A DNA stretch of 64,000 bases, from NCBI GenBank assembly GCA_965240325.2, contig OZ251230.1, positions 682,001-746,000 on the forward strand, read 5' to 3'. The notes under the pieces are model-generated. The model did not search any database, was not told where the DNA came from, and saw only the letters and a program-made list of their open reading frames with translations. Numbering within the stretch: position 1 is the first letter of the stretch; every line of letters begins with the position of its first letter. The stretch comes from Rebecca billardiae RCC1528. Lineage: Eukaryota; Haptophyta. This document shows positions 51,031-61,200 of this stretch, in pieces. A program made the position numbers and the translations under genes.

Positions 51031-51330
51031 ATGGGGCGGGACACGTGGCGCGCGCGCCTCAGCGCGCCCTCGCGCCCCGCCGCCGAGCGCGCGCTGCTCG
51101 GCACCATGCGGCGCGAGCTGGGCATGCGCTGCCTGCGTGGCCAGGCCAAGATGCTCATCGCCCGCGCGCGCATGGCGCACGTGCGCCCGGGGGCACGCGC
51201 CCGCGGGGGCGCTGCGTACGACGACTACTTCGAGACGACGGCTGACGACGCGTGGCACCGCGACCACCGCGGTGGCGCGCGCGCGTCGACGCCAGACGGT
51301 GCGTCGAGCTTCCGCTCGGCGATGGAGTGA
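51031..51330 (+). CDS. Small basic protein or terminal exon, unknown
   Basis: 99 codons from an ATG at 51031. The frame is also open back to 51001, right after tatatatag, which could be a splice acceptor. The translation has a helical basic first half (AERALLGTMRRELGMRCLRG) and a polar tail (AAYDDYFETTADDAWHRDH) of natural composition, with codon bias like neighbouring genes. It may be a short gene or the last exon of one whose start is not evident. No domain is recognised. Confidence 0.35.
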   Translation: MGRDTWRARLSAPSRPAAERALLGTMRRELGMRCLRGQAKMLIARARMAHVRPGARARGGAAYDDYFETTADDAWHRDHRGGARASTPDGASSFRSAME

Positions 51331-52073
51331 TGGGCGACTACGAGGGGGGGGGGGACGACGGCGAGGAGCGCTGATCCTGGTGTTTGTCTCTGCTGCTCGA
51401 TCTGCTGCTACAGCTTGCTGACTCTGACGCCTGCCCGTTGCATGCCACGCCGTTAATATATATATATAGTTATACGGCAGGCAATCGGCGCAAATAATCG
51501 CGACGGCGCGCAATAATATAAGGAGTGCAGCTGGAATCACGTTATATATATATATATAATATTAAGAAACTGGGGCTTGCTATATCTGCGGATCTGGCCT
51601 AGCTGAGATCAACTGAGACTAGCTTAGCGATTGGCTGGTTCGCTATACGCATAGTCACACTAAGAAACTACCGGGCCCATGTCGTCGCGGCTGACAGTGG
51701 TCCGCCGAGGCGCACGGTGCCAGTGGGACGCGGCGCGCGGCCCGACTACGAGTACAGGCCAAGTCCCGACTTCTTCTGATTGATGACTGACTCCTGGCCA
51801 GTGCACCGCAGCATCCATGCAACATCATGCCAGATTTATTGCTCCAAAATGGCCCAAAATTTTCTCCGGCCTCGCCGGCCGGGCCTAAACTGTAATACTC
51901 TTAGACTCTAAAGACTCAGCGGGGGGCTCTGCCCCTGACTGCGGCCCCCGCGCCTGCGCGGCGGGCGGACCTAGCTAAGAAACTGAGACTCCGTAGGCGC
52001 TCGGGCTACCGAACGGCTAAGAAACCGAGACTAGCAGTGAGATCTCTGACTTCTTATTGCCCGCGATTGCCTG

Positions 52074-52297
52074 TACATCGAACTCGACAACGGTTGCTTT
52101 TACACCCGCGATCTTTTGACGCTGTGCAAATGGGGCGCCGCCCCATCACCATGCTCAAATCCGAAGAGAACGAAGATGTAAAATAAGTGTCTGGTCCCTA
52201 ACTATAGATACTGTGCTGTCCGGGTCCCGGTCCGGTCAGATCTGAGCAGCAGGATTTTCCGCGCCCGGACAGGCCAGAAAATATGGGATTTTCACCC
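52074..52297 (+). repeat. Dispersed repeat, copy 2
   Basis: Same-orientation copy of 47238-47439, with small insertions. It is followed closely by a (TA)n tract at 52337-52377. Confidence 0.9.
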
Positions 52298-52334
52298 GAG
52301 CTAATGAGAGATTTATTATAAATAGCAATGTATA

Positions 52335-52336
<2 letters not shown>

Positions 52337-52377
<41 letters not shown>
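52337..52377. repeat. (TA)n microsatellite
   Basis: TA run of about 20 units, 40 bp after the second copy of the dispersed repeat. Confidence 0.95.
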
Positions 52378-52380
<3 letters not shown>

Positions 52381-53078
52381 ACAGTCATATACATCAGCAG
52401 ATAATACGGCAAAGCTAGACTAAAGGGCCGCCCCACTATAACTGTCAGGTTACCCAGAGCGCGCGGAGCAGTTGAAGATTCATCGTTTTTGTGATTTGTC
52501 AAAACTGGGCGCAAGTCATCAGGTCTTCCTGCCGGCGGATCGCGTGATGGCAGAAGGAGCGCTGCAGCGGCGCCTTCTCCCCCGGGCGAGCCCGGCGCCA
52601 GCGGCGCGGCGCGCGCGCGGCTGCGACTCGGCGCTCGCGCTCGGCCTGTCTGCAGCCGCTCCGGCCTCGCTGCGCCTCTTGGCTCGCTTGCCCACAGGGC
52701 GCCGCTGGACAGGCCCTGTCATGCGAGTGCCGCCGGGCCAGTGCACGGGGCTCGAATCACAATCTGTTGCAACATTCAAGGCGGCGAGGCCGGCGCCGTC
52801 GGCGAGTAGGATGACGATGGGTTCTTAGGGTGCTGAGGGCCTGCGCGGACCCCAAGAGGGCGTCGGAGCGGCTGGGGACGGGCGGGACGGCGACCCCGTC
52901 GCCGGGGGAATGTCGCAACGCGCTCGCGCACGTGGGCCGTGGGCACGTCGGCACGATGGCGCTGCCTGACAGTTATAGTGGGTTGACCCTTTACAGTACT
53001 CTGCATGCTACTAAGTAACTCTAGCTCACTGACTATTATTTAATAGAGACTGTCTGAGGGCCACTCTGAGGCCATTGA

Positions 53079-53620
53079 TTATTTAGATCGTGAATGTTCA
53101 TCATAATATGGCATGGGATCGGTGCCCTTGATGCGCCAGTCGTGCAGCGCGCCGGTCGGCCCGCCCGCCCGCGCGTTCATGCTTGCGTCAACAATCGGCC
53201 GCACGCTCGCATTGTAGCCGTTCTCGTTCACCTGCGTCTCAATCACTTTGACGCCCGACGTGGCGCCCTGCGCATTGGGCGCGGGCGGCACCCCGCGACG
53301 TAGGAGGCCCGGAGCGGGCGGGCCGGAGGGCGGGGGGCGGCGCGGTTTCAGGCGTGTGCACGCACACGCCTGTGGTAGTGCGGTCTCCCGTGCGCTGCCC
53401 CAGCGCGCACCCCCGCGTTGAACGTCCACCTGACCGTCATCGGGTAGGACACCGGCGTGGCCGCCTGCACCACATAATTGGCCACGCCGCCCGGACTGAG
53501 CGGGTCGAAGACCACCGGCATGCACTGGAAGGTGATGCACTCCTGCTCAGCGAGGAACAGCTTCTTGTCCGTCATTGCATTCGTGAACGAGCCGGCCAGC
53601 ACAGGGACGAAGGAGGTCAT
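53079..53620 (-). CDS. Small conserved-looking protein, unknown
   Basis: Two exons, 53620..53411 and 53267..53079, give 132 residues. The frame is open to an ATG at 53773, but that would overlap the helicase start, so 53620 is preferred. The first exon is hydrophobic with beta-strand character (TSFVPVLAGSFTNAMTDKKL, NYVVQAATPVSYPMTVRWTF). The second reads GVKVIETQVNENGYNASVRP and ends in a polar tail. The 143-bp intron (GTGCGC...GCGCAG, phase 0) joins them. The composition, splice signals and frame restoration support a real gene. I do not recognise the family. Confidence 0.6.
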
Positions 53621-53771
53621 GACGAACGGAAGCGCGAACTTGTCTGCGCGGAACGCCTCCACCCCCGGCCGGCCGGTCGTCGACGCGCGTCCTCCGATTT
53701 GGACGATTTCGTATCGTCGGAATATTTCGCGAAATATTGGGCGGGCCCGCCGTTCGAACGCGGGCGGGATC
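53621..53771. promoter_or_regulatory. Divergent promoter with an 18-bp palindrome (E2F-like)
   Basis: 151 bp separate the two starts. 53721-53738 reads aatatttcgcgaaatatt, a perfect palindrome whose core TTTCGCGAAA is the ideal double E2F/DP half-site. It lies about 35 bp upstream of the helicase ATG. S-phase control of a DNA-repair helicase by E2F would make sense; binding is inferred only. Confidence 0.5.
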
Positions 53772-56700
53772 ATGGCGGAGGCCGGGCGGACGGCGTGCAC
53801 GTACACGATCGGGGGCGTGCGGGTCGAGTTCCCCCGGCGCGCCTACTCGACGCAGCTCGCGATGATGAACCATATCGTCCGTGCGCTGTCGCACCGCGAG
53901 CACGGCCTGCTCGAGCTCCCGACGGGCTCGGGCAAGTCGCTCGCGCTCGTGTGCTCGGCGCTCGCGTGGCAGCGGCACGAGGCCGCAGCGGCGCTGGCGC
54001 GCGACGGCGAGGAGGGGCGCAAGGCGCGGCGCGGCCCGCGGGTGGTGATTGCGAGCCGCACGCACAGCCAGCTCAAGCAGCTCGTCCGCGAGCTGCGCCG
54101 GACGGCGTACCGGCCGCGCGTGGTGGTCCTTGGCTCGCGCGAGCAGCTGTGCACGAGCAAGGCGGCGCGCGCGGCGGCGAGGGGGCCGAGCTGCGGGCTG
54201 AAGGAGGCGTGCGAGCGCGCGCTGCACGATGGCAGCTGCTCGCAGTTCCGCGCAGCCGGCCGCCTCCGCCACGCCCCCGCGCTCGAGCCCGAGCACGTGC
54301 CGGACATCGAGGACGTGGTGGCGGCCGCGCAGCGCGCGCGCGCATGCGCCTACTTTGGCACGCGGCTGCGCATGCACGACGCGGAGGTGCTGCTGTGCCC
54401 GTACAACTACATCTTCGACCCGAGCGTGCGCGCCGCCTCCGAGCTCGACGCGTGGCTCAAGGACGCCGCCATCCTGATCGACGAGGCGCACAACGTCGAG
54501 GACGTGTGCCGAGAGGCGGCGAGCGCCGAGCTGAGCGCGCGCGCGCTGCGCGACGCTGCGGTCGGGCTGCAGGCCGCGCGCGAGCGCGAGGGGGACGAGG
54601 GCGGCGGCGCGGCGGGGCCCGAGCTGCTCGAGGCCATCGAGGCCGTCCAGCTCGTCGTCGAAGGCCTCACCCACTGGCTCGCCGCCGCCGAGCCCAAGCT
54701 GCGCCCGAGCGGGTACGAGCGCGAGGCGCACGTGTGCACGGGCGGGGAGCTGGTGCGCGGGCTGGCGGAGGCGGGGCTGCGCGTCGAGAGCTGGGCGCTC
54801 GTGCGCGAGAGCTGGGCGCGCGTGCGCGCTCGCGCGGCCGAGAGCGGCGCCGGCCCGAGCGCCGCCGACGCCGACGGCTCGGACGGCGAGGGCGAGCCGA
54901 GCGGCGCGGGCGCGGGGCGAGCGCGCGCCGGCAGGCCGGGCGGCGCGGCGCAGGCCGAGGGCAGCGCGGAGCTGCTGCCGCGCGGTGTGCTCGCGACACT
55001 CTCGTCGCTGTTCACCGTGCTCGGCTTCATGCTCGCCGCGCCCGAGTCCGACGCCGCGCGTGCGGACGCGGCCGGCGGCAAGTGGGCGGCGCCCGCCTCC
55101 CTCAGCCACTACGCGTGCGCCTTTGTGCGGGAGCTCGGCGCGCCGCCGCCGGGGGCGGGCGGGCGGGCGGGCGGCGGCGGCGGCGGCGGCGGCGGCGCGG
55201 GCGAGCTCACGCTGGCGTTCTGGTGCCAGCACGCCGCCGTCGCCTTTGCGCCCGTGCGCGCGCTCGCGCGCTCGATCGTGCTCACCTCGGGCACGCTCTC
55301 CCCGCTGCCCTCTCTGGGCTCGGAGCTGGGCACGCACTTTGGCAGCACGCTGCAGGCGGGGCACGTGGTCCCGGCGGACGCGGTGTGCGCGCTCACGCTC
55401 GCGCACGGGCCCGGGGGCGGTGACGGCGCGCCCGACGTGCGGCTCACGGCGGACTACCAGCACGCCGAGTCGGCGGAATTCCAGGACGCGCTCGGCCGGC
55501 TGCTGCTCGGCCTTGTGCTGGTTGTGCCCGGGAACCTCCTCGTGTTCCTGCCCTCGTACGCGCTGCTGCACAAGCTGTGGGCGCGCTGGGGGGACACAGG
55601 CGTGCGCGGCGCGATCGGCCAGCACAAGCAGATGCTGCGCGAGCCGCGCCGCGCGGACGAGCTCGGCGCCGTGCTGCAGCGCTTCCGCGACGCGCCCGAG
55701 GCGACGTCCGTCGTGCGCGGCGCGCGCGGCGCGTCGTCGCGCGCGGGCGGCGCGGGCGCCATGCTGCTCGCCGTGTACCGGGGCAAGGTGGCGGAGGGCA
55801 TCGACTTCTCGGACGAGCTGTGCCGCGCGGTGGTCGCGGTCGGGCTGCCCTTCCCGCACGCGAGGGAGCTGCGCGTGCAGCTCAAGCGGCAGCACGCAGA
55901 CGCGCGGCGCGCGGCGCACGGCACAAGGCCGACCGCGGCGGCCGGCGGCGCGAGCACCGGCTCGTGCGCGCCGCCCGCGCTGGCCGGCGGCTTCGTGCCC
56001 GCGCCGACAACGGGCGCGGCTGCGCTGGCGCCCTCAGCCGCGGGCGGCGCGGCGCGGGCCGCCAGGCTGGGCGCCGCTCCTCCAGCCGCGGCGGCGCCGC
56101 TCGGCGGCGGCGCGTGGTATGCTCAGCAGGCCCACCGCGCGCTCAACCAGGCAGTGGGCCGCGTCGTGCGGCACGTCGCGGACGTTGGCGCGCTGCTGCT
56201 CGTCGACGCGCGGCACCAGCAAGGCGACGCGTCCGCGGTGCGCGCGCTCTCCAAGTGGCTGCAGCCGCGCGTGCGCCACGCGCGCTCCTCCGCGGACGCG
56301 CTCGAGCGCGTACGCGCCTTCTTCGAAGCGATGGAGGCGCGGGGCGAGGGCGCGGCGCAGCAGCGGCTGCGGGCGCCCCCTGCTTGCGTGGCAGCCGCGA
56401 CGAGCTCCGTCGCGCCCACCGCCGCGCTGCGCGAGGTGCAGCCGGCGGTGGCTGCCGTCAGGCCGCCGCCCGGCGCTGCCGAGGACGCGTGCGCACCCGC
56501 GCCGCGCGTCGCGCCTCGCGCGCACATCGAGCCGGCTGCAGAGGTGACAGCGGCGACAGCGCGAGCGCCGCCCTTCTGTCCGACCACCGCCGACACCGCC
56601 ACGGCCATGGCGCCGGCCTCGGGTGCACGCACGCTCGTGGAGCAGCGAGCGGGCGTGCCAACGAGGCCGCCGCCCGGCACGGAGTGCTGCAGCAAGTCGG

Positions 56701-56825
56701 ACAGCGACGATGACTTCCAGCGCACGCCCAGCTTTGCGGCGCCGACCGCGCGTGCCTCGCGCGGCGGCACGCAGCCGACACAGCAGCAGCCCCGGGCGAA
56801 GAAGGCGCGCAGGTCGCAGTCGTGA
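53772..56825 (+). CDS. BRIP1: FANCJ/BRIP1-like DEAH iron-sulfur DNA helicase
   Basis: 1017 residues from the ATG at 53772, single exon. All XPD-family motifs are present in order: ELPTGSGKS (I), VVIASRTHSQLKQLV (Ia), VVVLGSREQLC, four Cys for the 4Fe-4S cluster (CGLKEAC, GSCSQF, RACAYF region), ILIDEAHNVED (II), IVLTSGTLSPL (III), NLLVFLPSYALLHKLW (IV), YRGKVAEGIDFSDELCRAVV (V), and ALNQAVGRVVRHVADVGALL (VI). SELG following the SGTLSP motif and RALNQ in motif VI favour FANCJ over RTEL1 or XPD. FANCJ unwinds 5'-3' and resolves G-quadruplexes and replication-blocking lesions in the nucleus. The Ala/Gly inserts and a Pro/Ala-rich C-tail of about 170 residues are lineage-specific. No BRCA1-binding motif is expected or seen. 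Confidence 0.85.
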   Translation: MAEAGRTACTYTIGGVRVEFPRRAYSTQLAMMNHIVRALSHREHGLLELPTGSGKSLALVCSALAWQRHEAAAALARDGEEGRKARRGPRVVIASRTHSQLKQLVRELRRTAYRPRVVVLGSREQLCTSKAARAAARGPSCGLKEACERALHDGSCSQFRAAGRLRHAPALEPEHVPDIEDVVAAAQRARACAYFGTRLRMHDAEVLLCPYNYIFDPSVRAASELDAWLKDAAILIDEAHNVEDVCREAASAELSARALRDAAVGLQAAREREGDEGGGAAGPELLEAIEAVQLVVEGLTHWLAAAEPKLRPSGYEREAHVCTGGELVRGLAEAGLRVESWALVRESWARVRARAAESGAGPSAADADGSDGEGEPSGAGAGRARAGRPGGAAQAEGSAELLPRGVLATLSSLFTVLGFMLAAPESDAARADAAGGKWAAPASLSHYACAFVRELGAPPPGAGGRAGGGGGGGGGAGELTLAFWCQHAAVAFAPVRALARSIVLTSGTLSPLPSLGSELGTHFGSTLQAGHVVPADAVCALTLAHGPGGGDGAPDVRLTADYQHAESAEFQDALGRLLLGLVLVVPGNLLVFLPSYALLHKLWARWGDTGVRGAIGQHKQMLREPRRADELGAVLQRFRDAPEATSVVRGARGASSRAGGAGAMLLAVYRGKVAEGIDFSDELCRAVVAVGLPFPHARELRVQLKRQHADARRAAHGTRPTAAAGGASTGSCAPPALAGGFVPAPTTGAAALAPSAAGGAARAARLGAAPPAAAAPLGGGAWYAQQAHRALNQAVGRVVRHVADVGALLLVDARHQQGDASAVRALSKWLQPRVRHARSSADALERVRAFFEAMEARGEGAAQQRLRAPPACVAAATSSVAPTAALREVQPAVAAVRPPPGAAEDACAPAPRVAPRAHIEPAAEVTAATARAPPFCPTTADTATAMAPASGARTLVEQRAGVPTRPPPGTECCSKSDSDDDFQRTPSFAAPTARASRGGTQPTQQQPRAKKARRSQS

Positions 56826-56957
56826 CGGGGCGCGTGGGTGGGCGGGGCCAAGGCGGCCCGGCGCCTCCATCGTGCAAGCATTTGTTGTGAACGTGATCGC
56901 GTCGCAAAATACGACGACGTTAATTACAATCCATTAAACTCGCGGCATACTTGCAGC

Positions 56958-57818
56958 ATGGCGGCGCGCTCGCGTCTCGGCGCGATCGCCCTGCTGGCGC
57001 TCGCGCAGCTGTCGGTCGGCGCCGTGCGGCCGGAGCTCCGCCTCTCGCGTCGCGCGTGGTCCGCCTCCCTCGGCGCCTGCTACTTCGCCTCCGCCTCGCC
57101 GGTCGCCGCGCGAGAGCGCGCGCAGAACGCCAAGTCGTTTGGCATCGTGACGTGGGGCGGCTCCGAGCGGTGCGACCCGACCGATGCGGCGTGCAGGCAG
57201 GGCGGCCGCGTCGTCGAGGCGGGCGAGATCGCCCTCCGCGTGCCCGAGCCCCGCGCCGCCGTGACCGACCGCGCAATGCTCGACCTCTCGCTCGACCGCA
57301 AGCCGGCGGGCACCTTCGCCCTCGGCCTGTACGGCGCCGAGTGCCCGCGCTCGGTCGAGACGTTCCTCTCGCTGTGCCGCGGCGACCTCGCCACGCGCGT
57401 GGGCGAGGCGCCGGCCGGGTACGCCGGGTCCTCGATCGTGCGGATCGACCGTGGCAAGTCCGCCGTGGGCGGCGGCCTCACGCAGGCGGGCGGCATGGCC
57501 GAGCTGGTCCTCGGCGAGACGAAGCCTCGGTTCCAGCCCGTCGTGCCGGCGCCCAACGACGAGCCGGGCGTGGGCGGCCACGACGCGCCGGGCCTGCTCT
57601 CGATGCGGCGCGGCGGGGGCGCCGTCGAGTACATGCTCACGCTGGGGCCCGGGCCCAGCCGTGACCTCGACCGCGAGTGGATCGTGATCGGGCAGGTGCT
57701 CGACAGCGCATCCCTCGAGCTGCTCGCGCGCCTCAACCTGCTTCCGGTCAACAGGTACGGCGCCAACCCGCTGGTCAAGACGAGCATCACCGCGTGCCGC
57801 GTGCAGCCGGGCAGCTGA
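56958..57818 (+). CDS. Plastid-type cyclophilin-like protein, catalytic residues changed
   Basis: 286 residues from the ATG at 56958; an N-terminal signal peptide (RLGAIALLALAQLSVGAV) and a following Arg/Ser/Ala segment suggest bipartite import, possibly to the plastid. The rest aligns with cyclophilins: LDLSLDRKPAGTFALGLYGA, CPRSVETFLSLCRGD, SSIVRIDRGKSAVGGGL, GHDAPGLLSMRRGGGAV, EWIVIGQVLDSASLE. The usual catalytic block FHRIIPxFMxQGGD is largely gone: Arg is kept, but the F-x-x-QGGD part reads AVGGGLTQAGG. Prolyl isomerase activity is thus doubtful; similar divergent cyclophilins (for example CYP37/CYP38-type) act in thylakoid assembly. It is convergent with MCM10. Confidence 0.7.
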   Translation: MAARSRLGAIALLALAQLSVGAVRPELRLSRRAWSASLGACYFASASPVAARERAQNAKSFGIVTWGGSERCDPTDAACRQGGRVVEAGEIALRVPEPRAAVTDRAMLDLSLDRKPAGTFALGLYGAECPRSVETFLSLCRGDLATRVGEAPAGYAGSSIVRIDRGKSAVGGGLTQAGGMAELVLGETKPRFQPVVPAPNDEPGVGGHDAPGLLSMRRGGGAVEYMLTLGPGPSRDLDREWIVIGQVLDSASLELLARLNLLPVNRYGANPLVKTSITACRVQPGS

Positions 57819-58266
57819 GCCGTGCCCGCGGCGGCATGATGGTGCGTGGCCGGGGCAGGGGGGGTCATCACCAGCGCGGTCAAACTCATACCGAGCAGTA
57901 CCGTCGGTTCCGTCGACGGCATGGAGCAGAGACTACAGTACACAGACGACAGGCGTCTCACGTGACACGTCCGTGAGTGACGGCGCTCGCGCGCCAGTCG
58001 GGCTCGGCGACACTCAGTCTCAGTCGTCGTCGCTCTGGCGTCCGGACAGCATATTTAGTCTTACGACGATGACCGAGCGACTGCTACGGCTGCTGCTAAG
58101 ACTGCTGCGCGCCGTAGTCAGCACTGCGCTACCGCCACTAACACTTGACGACCGGTCAGCCGCCATCACGGCCGCCTGGTTGGACTTGGAGCAGCCGAGC
58201 CGGCGCTCGCGGCCTGGCCTGGAGAGTGGAGGCCTGGAGGCCTGGACTGCCCGCCGCTCACTGCGC
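57819..58266. other. Convergent intergenic region
   Basis: 3' regions of the cyclophilin-like gene and MCM10. No gene or notable repeat. Confidence 0.6.
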
Positions 58267-61200
58267 TCAAACGCGCATGAATTTCGCGTGCTCCTCGCCG
58301 CGCGTAAGCAGCTTCTCCGAGTCGTCCTTCTTGGCGACGGTGCTCACGTTGTAAATGGACGTGCGCTGCCACGACGCGGCGCCGCACTCGCGGCAGCCCT
58401 GTGTCGGGAAGACGGCCCCGAGCGTGTGCGTGCGCACATTGGGGCAGTTGGCGCAGCGGAACTTGCGCTTGGTCACCTGCTGCTGGCTCAGCGTGTGCCC
58501 GCGCTGCACGCACGGCTCGCGCAGGCCCTCGCACACGTTGCTGCACTCCTTGCAGTGCAGCGCGCTCACCGTCATCTCCTTCACCTTCTCCTGCCTGCCC
58601 GCGGCCGCCTCCTTCTTCTCGAGCACGCCCAGCCGGCGGTCAAAGCGTGCGCGCTCCTCCCAGTCCGCCTCCGCCGCGTGCATCGAGCGCGTGCCGAGCA
58701 CGTCCGCGAGCGAGTCCTCGGTCAGGGCGCCGAACAGCCCGCCGCGCGCTGGCTCGGGCTGGGCGCCCGGCTTGGGCGCGGGCTTGGGCGCGGGCGGGTG
58801 CGGCGCCGGAGCACCGCTCGGCCGGGCGGGCGCGGCGGCGCTCGGCTGCTCGCGGCCGGGTGCGCGGCCGCCGGGCGGCGGCTGCGGCGCGGCCTGCGGC
58901 GCGGCCATGCGCGCCAGCTTGGCGCCCCGCTGACCGCCCCCCGCGCTTCCGTTGGGGAGCAGGCTCATCGGCGTCGGCGGGCGCTCCCGCTTGCGCTCCT
59001 GCGAGGCTGCCCCGGCCCCCTGCGCGCCCTGGCCGCCCTGCAGCGCGCGCGCACGGCCATCCGCAGGGCGCCCCGGCTGCGCCGCGCGCCCGGCGCCGCC
59101 GCCGAGCTGCGCGTCCTGCGCAATCCGGACCCTGCCCTCACGCACGGCGGCGGCGGCGGCGCTCGCAGCCTGCTGCGCCCGGGCGCGATTGGGCGAGAGC
59201 GTCTCGGCCCCACGGCTGCCACCAGACCCGCCGGCCGGCGCCGGCGGTGCGCTCAGGCCGAGCCCAGCTGCGCCCGCGCTCGCGTCGTCCAGTGGCCTGG
59301 GCACTCGCGGCGCCGACGGCTGCGCGGAGGCCGCGGGCGCGCGCGGCGCGCCGTGGGCCGTGGGCGCGCGCGGCGGCCGTGGGGCGTGCGCGGGCCTCGG
59401 CGCCTCGGCTGGCGCCCCCGTGCGCTCCGCGAGCCCCGGGGTCGCCAAGCCGACGCCCGCGGCGGCGGCAGCCTGCACGTCGGCCCCCGAGGCGCGCGGC
59501 GGCACCTTGGCCTGTGCAAACGAGGCGGCGCTGGGCTTGCGCAGCGCCGCGCCATCCGTCGGGCGCGCGCTGCCGTGGCGCGCGCCGCCGCCAACGCCGG
59601 CCGCGGCCGACGGCGCAGCCGATGCTGCCCGTGCTGCGCCACCCGCGCCGCCGGATGCGGGGCGCTCGGCCTTGGCCGCAGCGTGCGGGCGATCAGCCGC
59701 CGAATGCCCGGCGCCGCCGGTGCCGCCGCTCGCGCGCGCGCGCGCCGCCGCCGCCGCGGCGGATCGCGAGTCGGCTGCGGGCCGAGCGCCCGCGCCCACG
59801 CGCTCGGAGGCGGGCAAGGGCGGCGCCACCGGCTCGTACGCGCCCAGATCGAAGCCCCTCTGCTTGAGCTGCGTCTTCAGCACGCCCAGCTGGCGGCGCA
59901 GGTCCGCATTTTCAAACAGGAGCGCTTTGACCTGCTTGTGCAGAGAGATGATCGTCTCGTTCGAGCCCGCGGGCGGGCGCGGGCCCGCGCCGCCCGCGGC
60001 GGCGGAGGCACCACTCGCGCCGCGGGCGCCGCCGTGGGCGCCCGTGCTCCAGCTGGGGTTGGCCATAGCCGCGCCAGGCGTGCCCGCGCCCGCGCCGCGC
60101 CCGGCCGCGGGCAGCGAGCTCGAGCGCTTGTTCGCCGCCGAGGTGCCGCCCGCCGCCCGGATCTCCTGCGAGAGATGGTAGTGGCAGAACTGCCCCTCGC
60201 TCTTGTTGATGGCCACCCCGCACGGCTTGCCGTCCTTGCGCATCCCCCTGCACTGCCCAAAGTGCACCGCCTCGCCCAGCTGCACGAGCTGCGTCCGCTT
60301 CGAGATGGAGAGCGTGCAGCGCTTGCCCGCCTTCGACGGCAGCCGCAGGTCCGCTCCGACGATCGCGATCACGGGACCGGGCTCCAGCCGCCAGTACGAC
60401 TCGCACGCGTCGCCGAAGAGCATGAGCAGGAGCCCGGGGCAGTGGCCGCGCAGCGAGCTCACGCTGCACTTCACCATCTTGCCCCCGTTCTGCGTCGTCT
60501 CCGTCATGCCGCGCTCGGTGAGCACGCCGAGCGTCAGCCAGCCGTCAGCGGGCGGGCGCGAGCTGGGCCCGAGGTCGGCGAGATCGTCGAGGCGGATGTA
60601 CTCGTGCCCGCGCACGAGGGCGTCGACCTCGGCGGCGGAGATCTTGCGGCTGCGCAGCTCGAGCTTCGTGTACTTCTCGACCATGAGCTGCGACGTGAGC
60701 GCAGGCCGAGCGAGGCCGCCCGCGCGCGCCGGGGCCGGGGGAGGCGCGGCGCGCGCGGGCGGCGCGCTGGCCTCGCGCGCCGCGCGCTCGGCACTTCCCG
60801 CGCCCGCGGGCACGCCCTGCCGAGGCGGCGGGGGCTGCCCGGCGGGGGCTGCGCGCGGAGCGGGCTCGGCTGCGCCCCGTGGCTCGTCGTGTGCGACGAC
60901 GAGCTCCTCCTCCTCGTCGCTCGCCGCCTCGAGCGCGTCCAGCAGGTCGTCGTCGCTGTCGTCGAGCCGCGCGGCCGCCGCCGACGCGCCTTCCTCGGCG
61001 TCGTCGCCGTGCGCGAGTGCGTCCAGGAGCGCCTCCTCGTCCTCGCTGGCACCGTCGCCCTCGCCAACCACCGCGGCATGGCCGTCATCCCGATCGGCGG
61101 GCGCGAGGATCGGCGGCTCGGAGTCGAGCTGGTCCACCTCGCCAGCGTGCCACGCGGGCGCGCAGCCCTCGCCATCGAGGACGTGCTCGCCATCGTCCTC

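Larger units (their letters stand above)
51331..53078. other. Intergenic with simple repeats
   Basis: Holds short (TA)n tracts (51455-51468, 51544-51560, 52337-52377). A dispersed short motif, taagaaactgagact and variants, occurs near 51563, 51658, 51975 and 52017. The second copy of the 47238 repeat is also here. No gene is supported. Confidence 0.55.
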
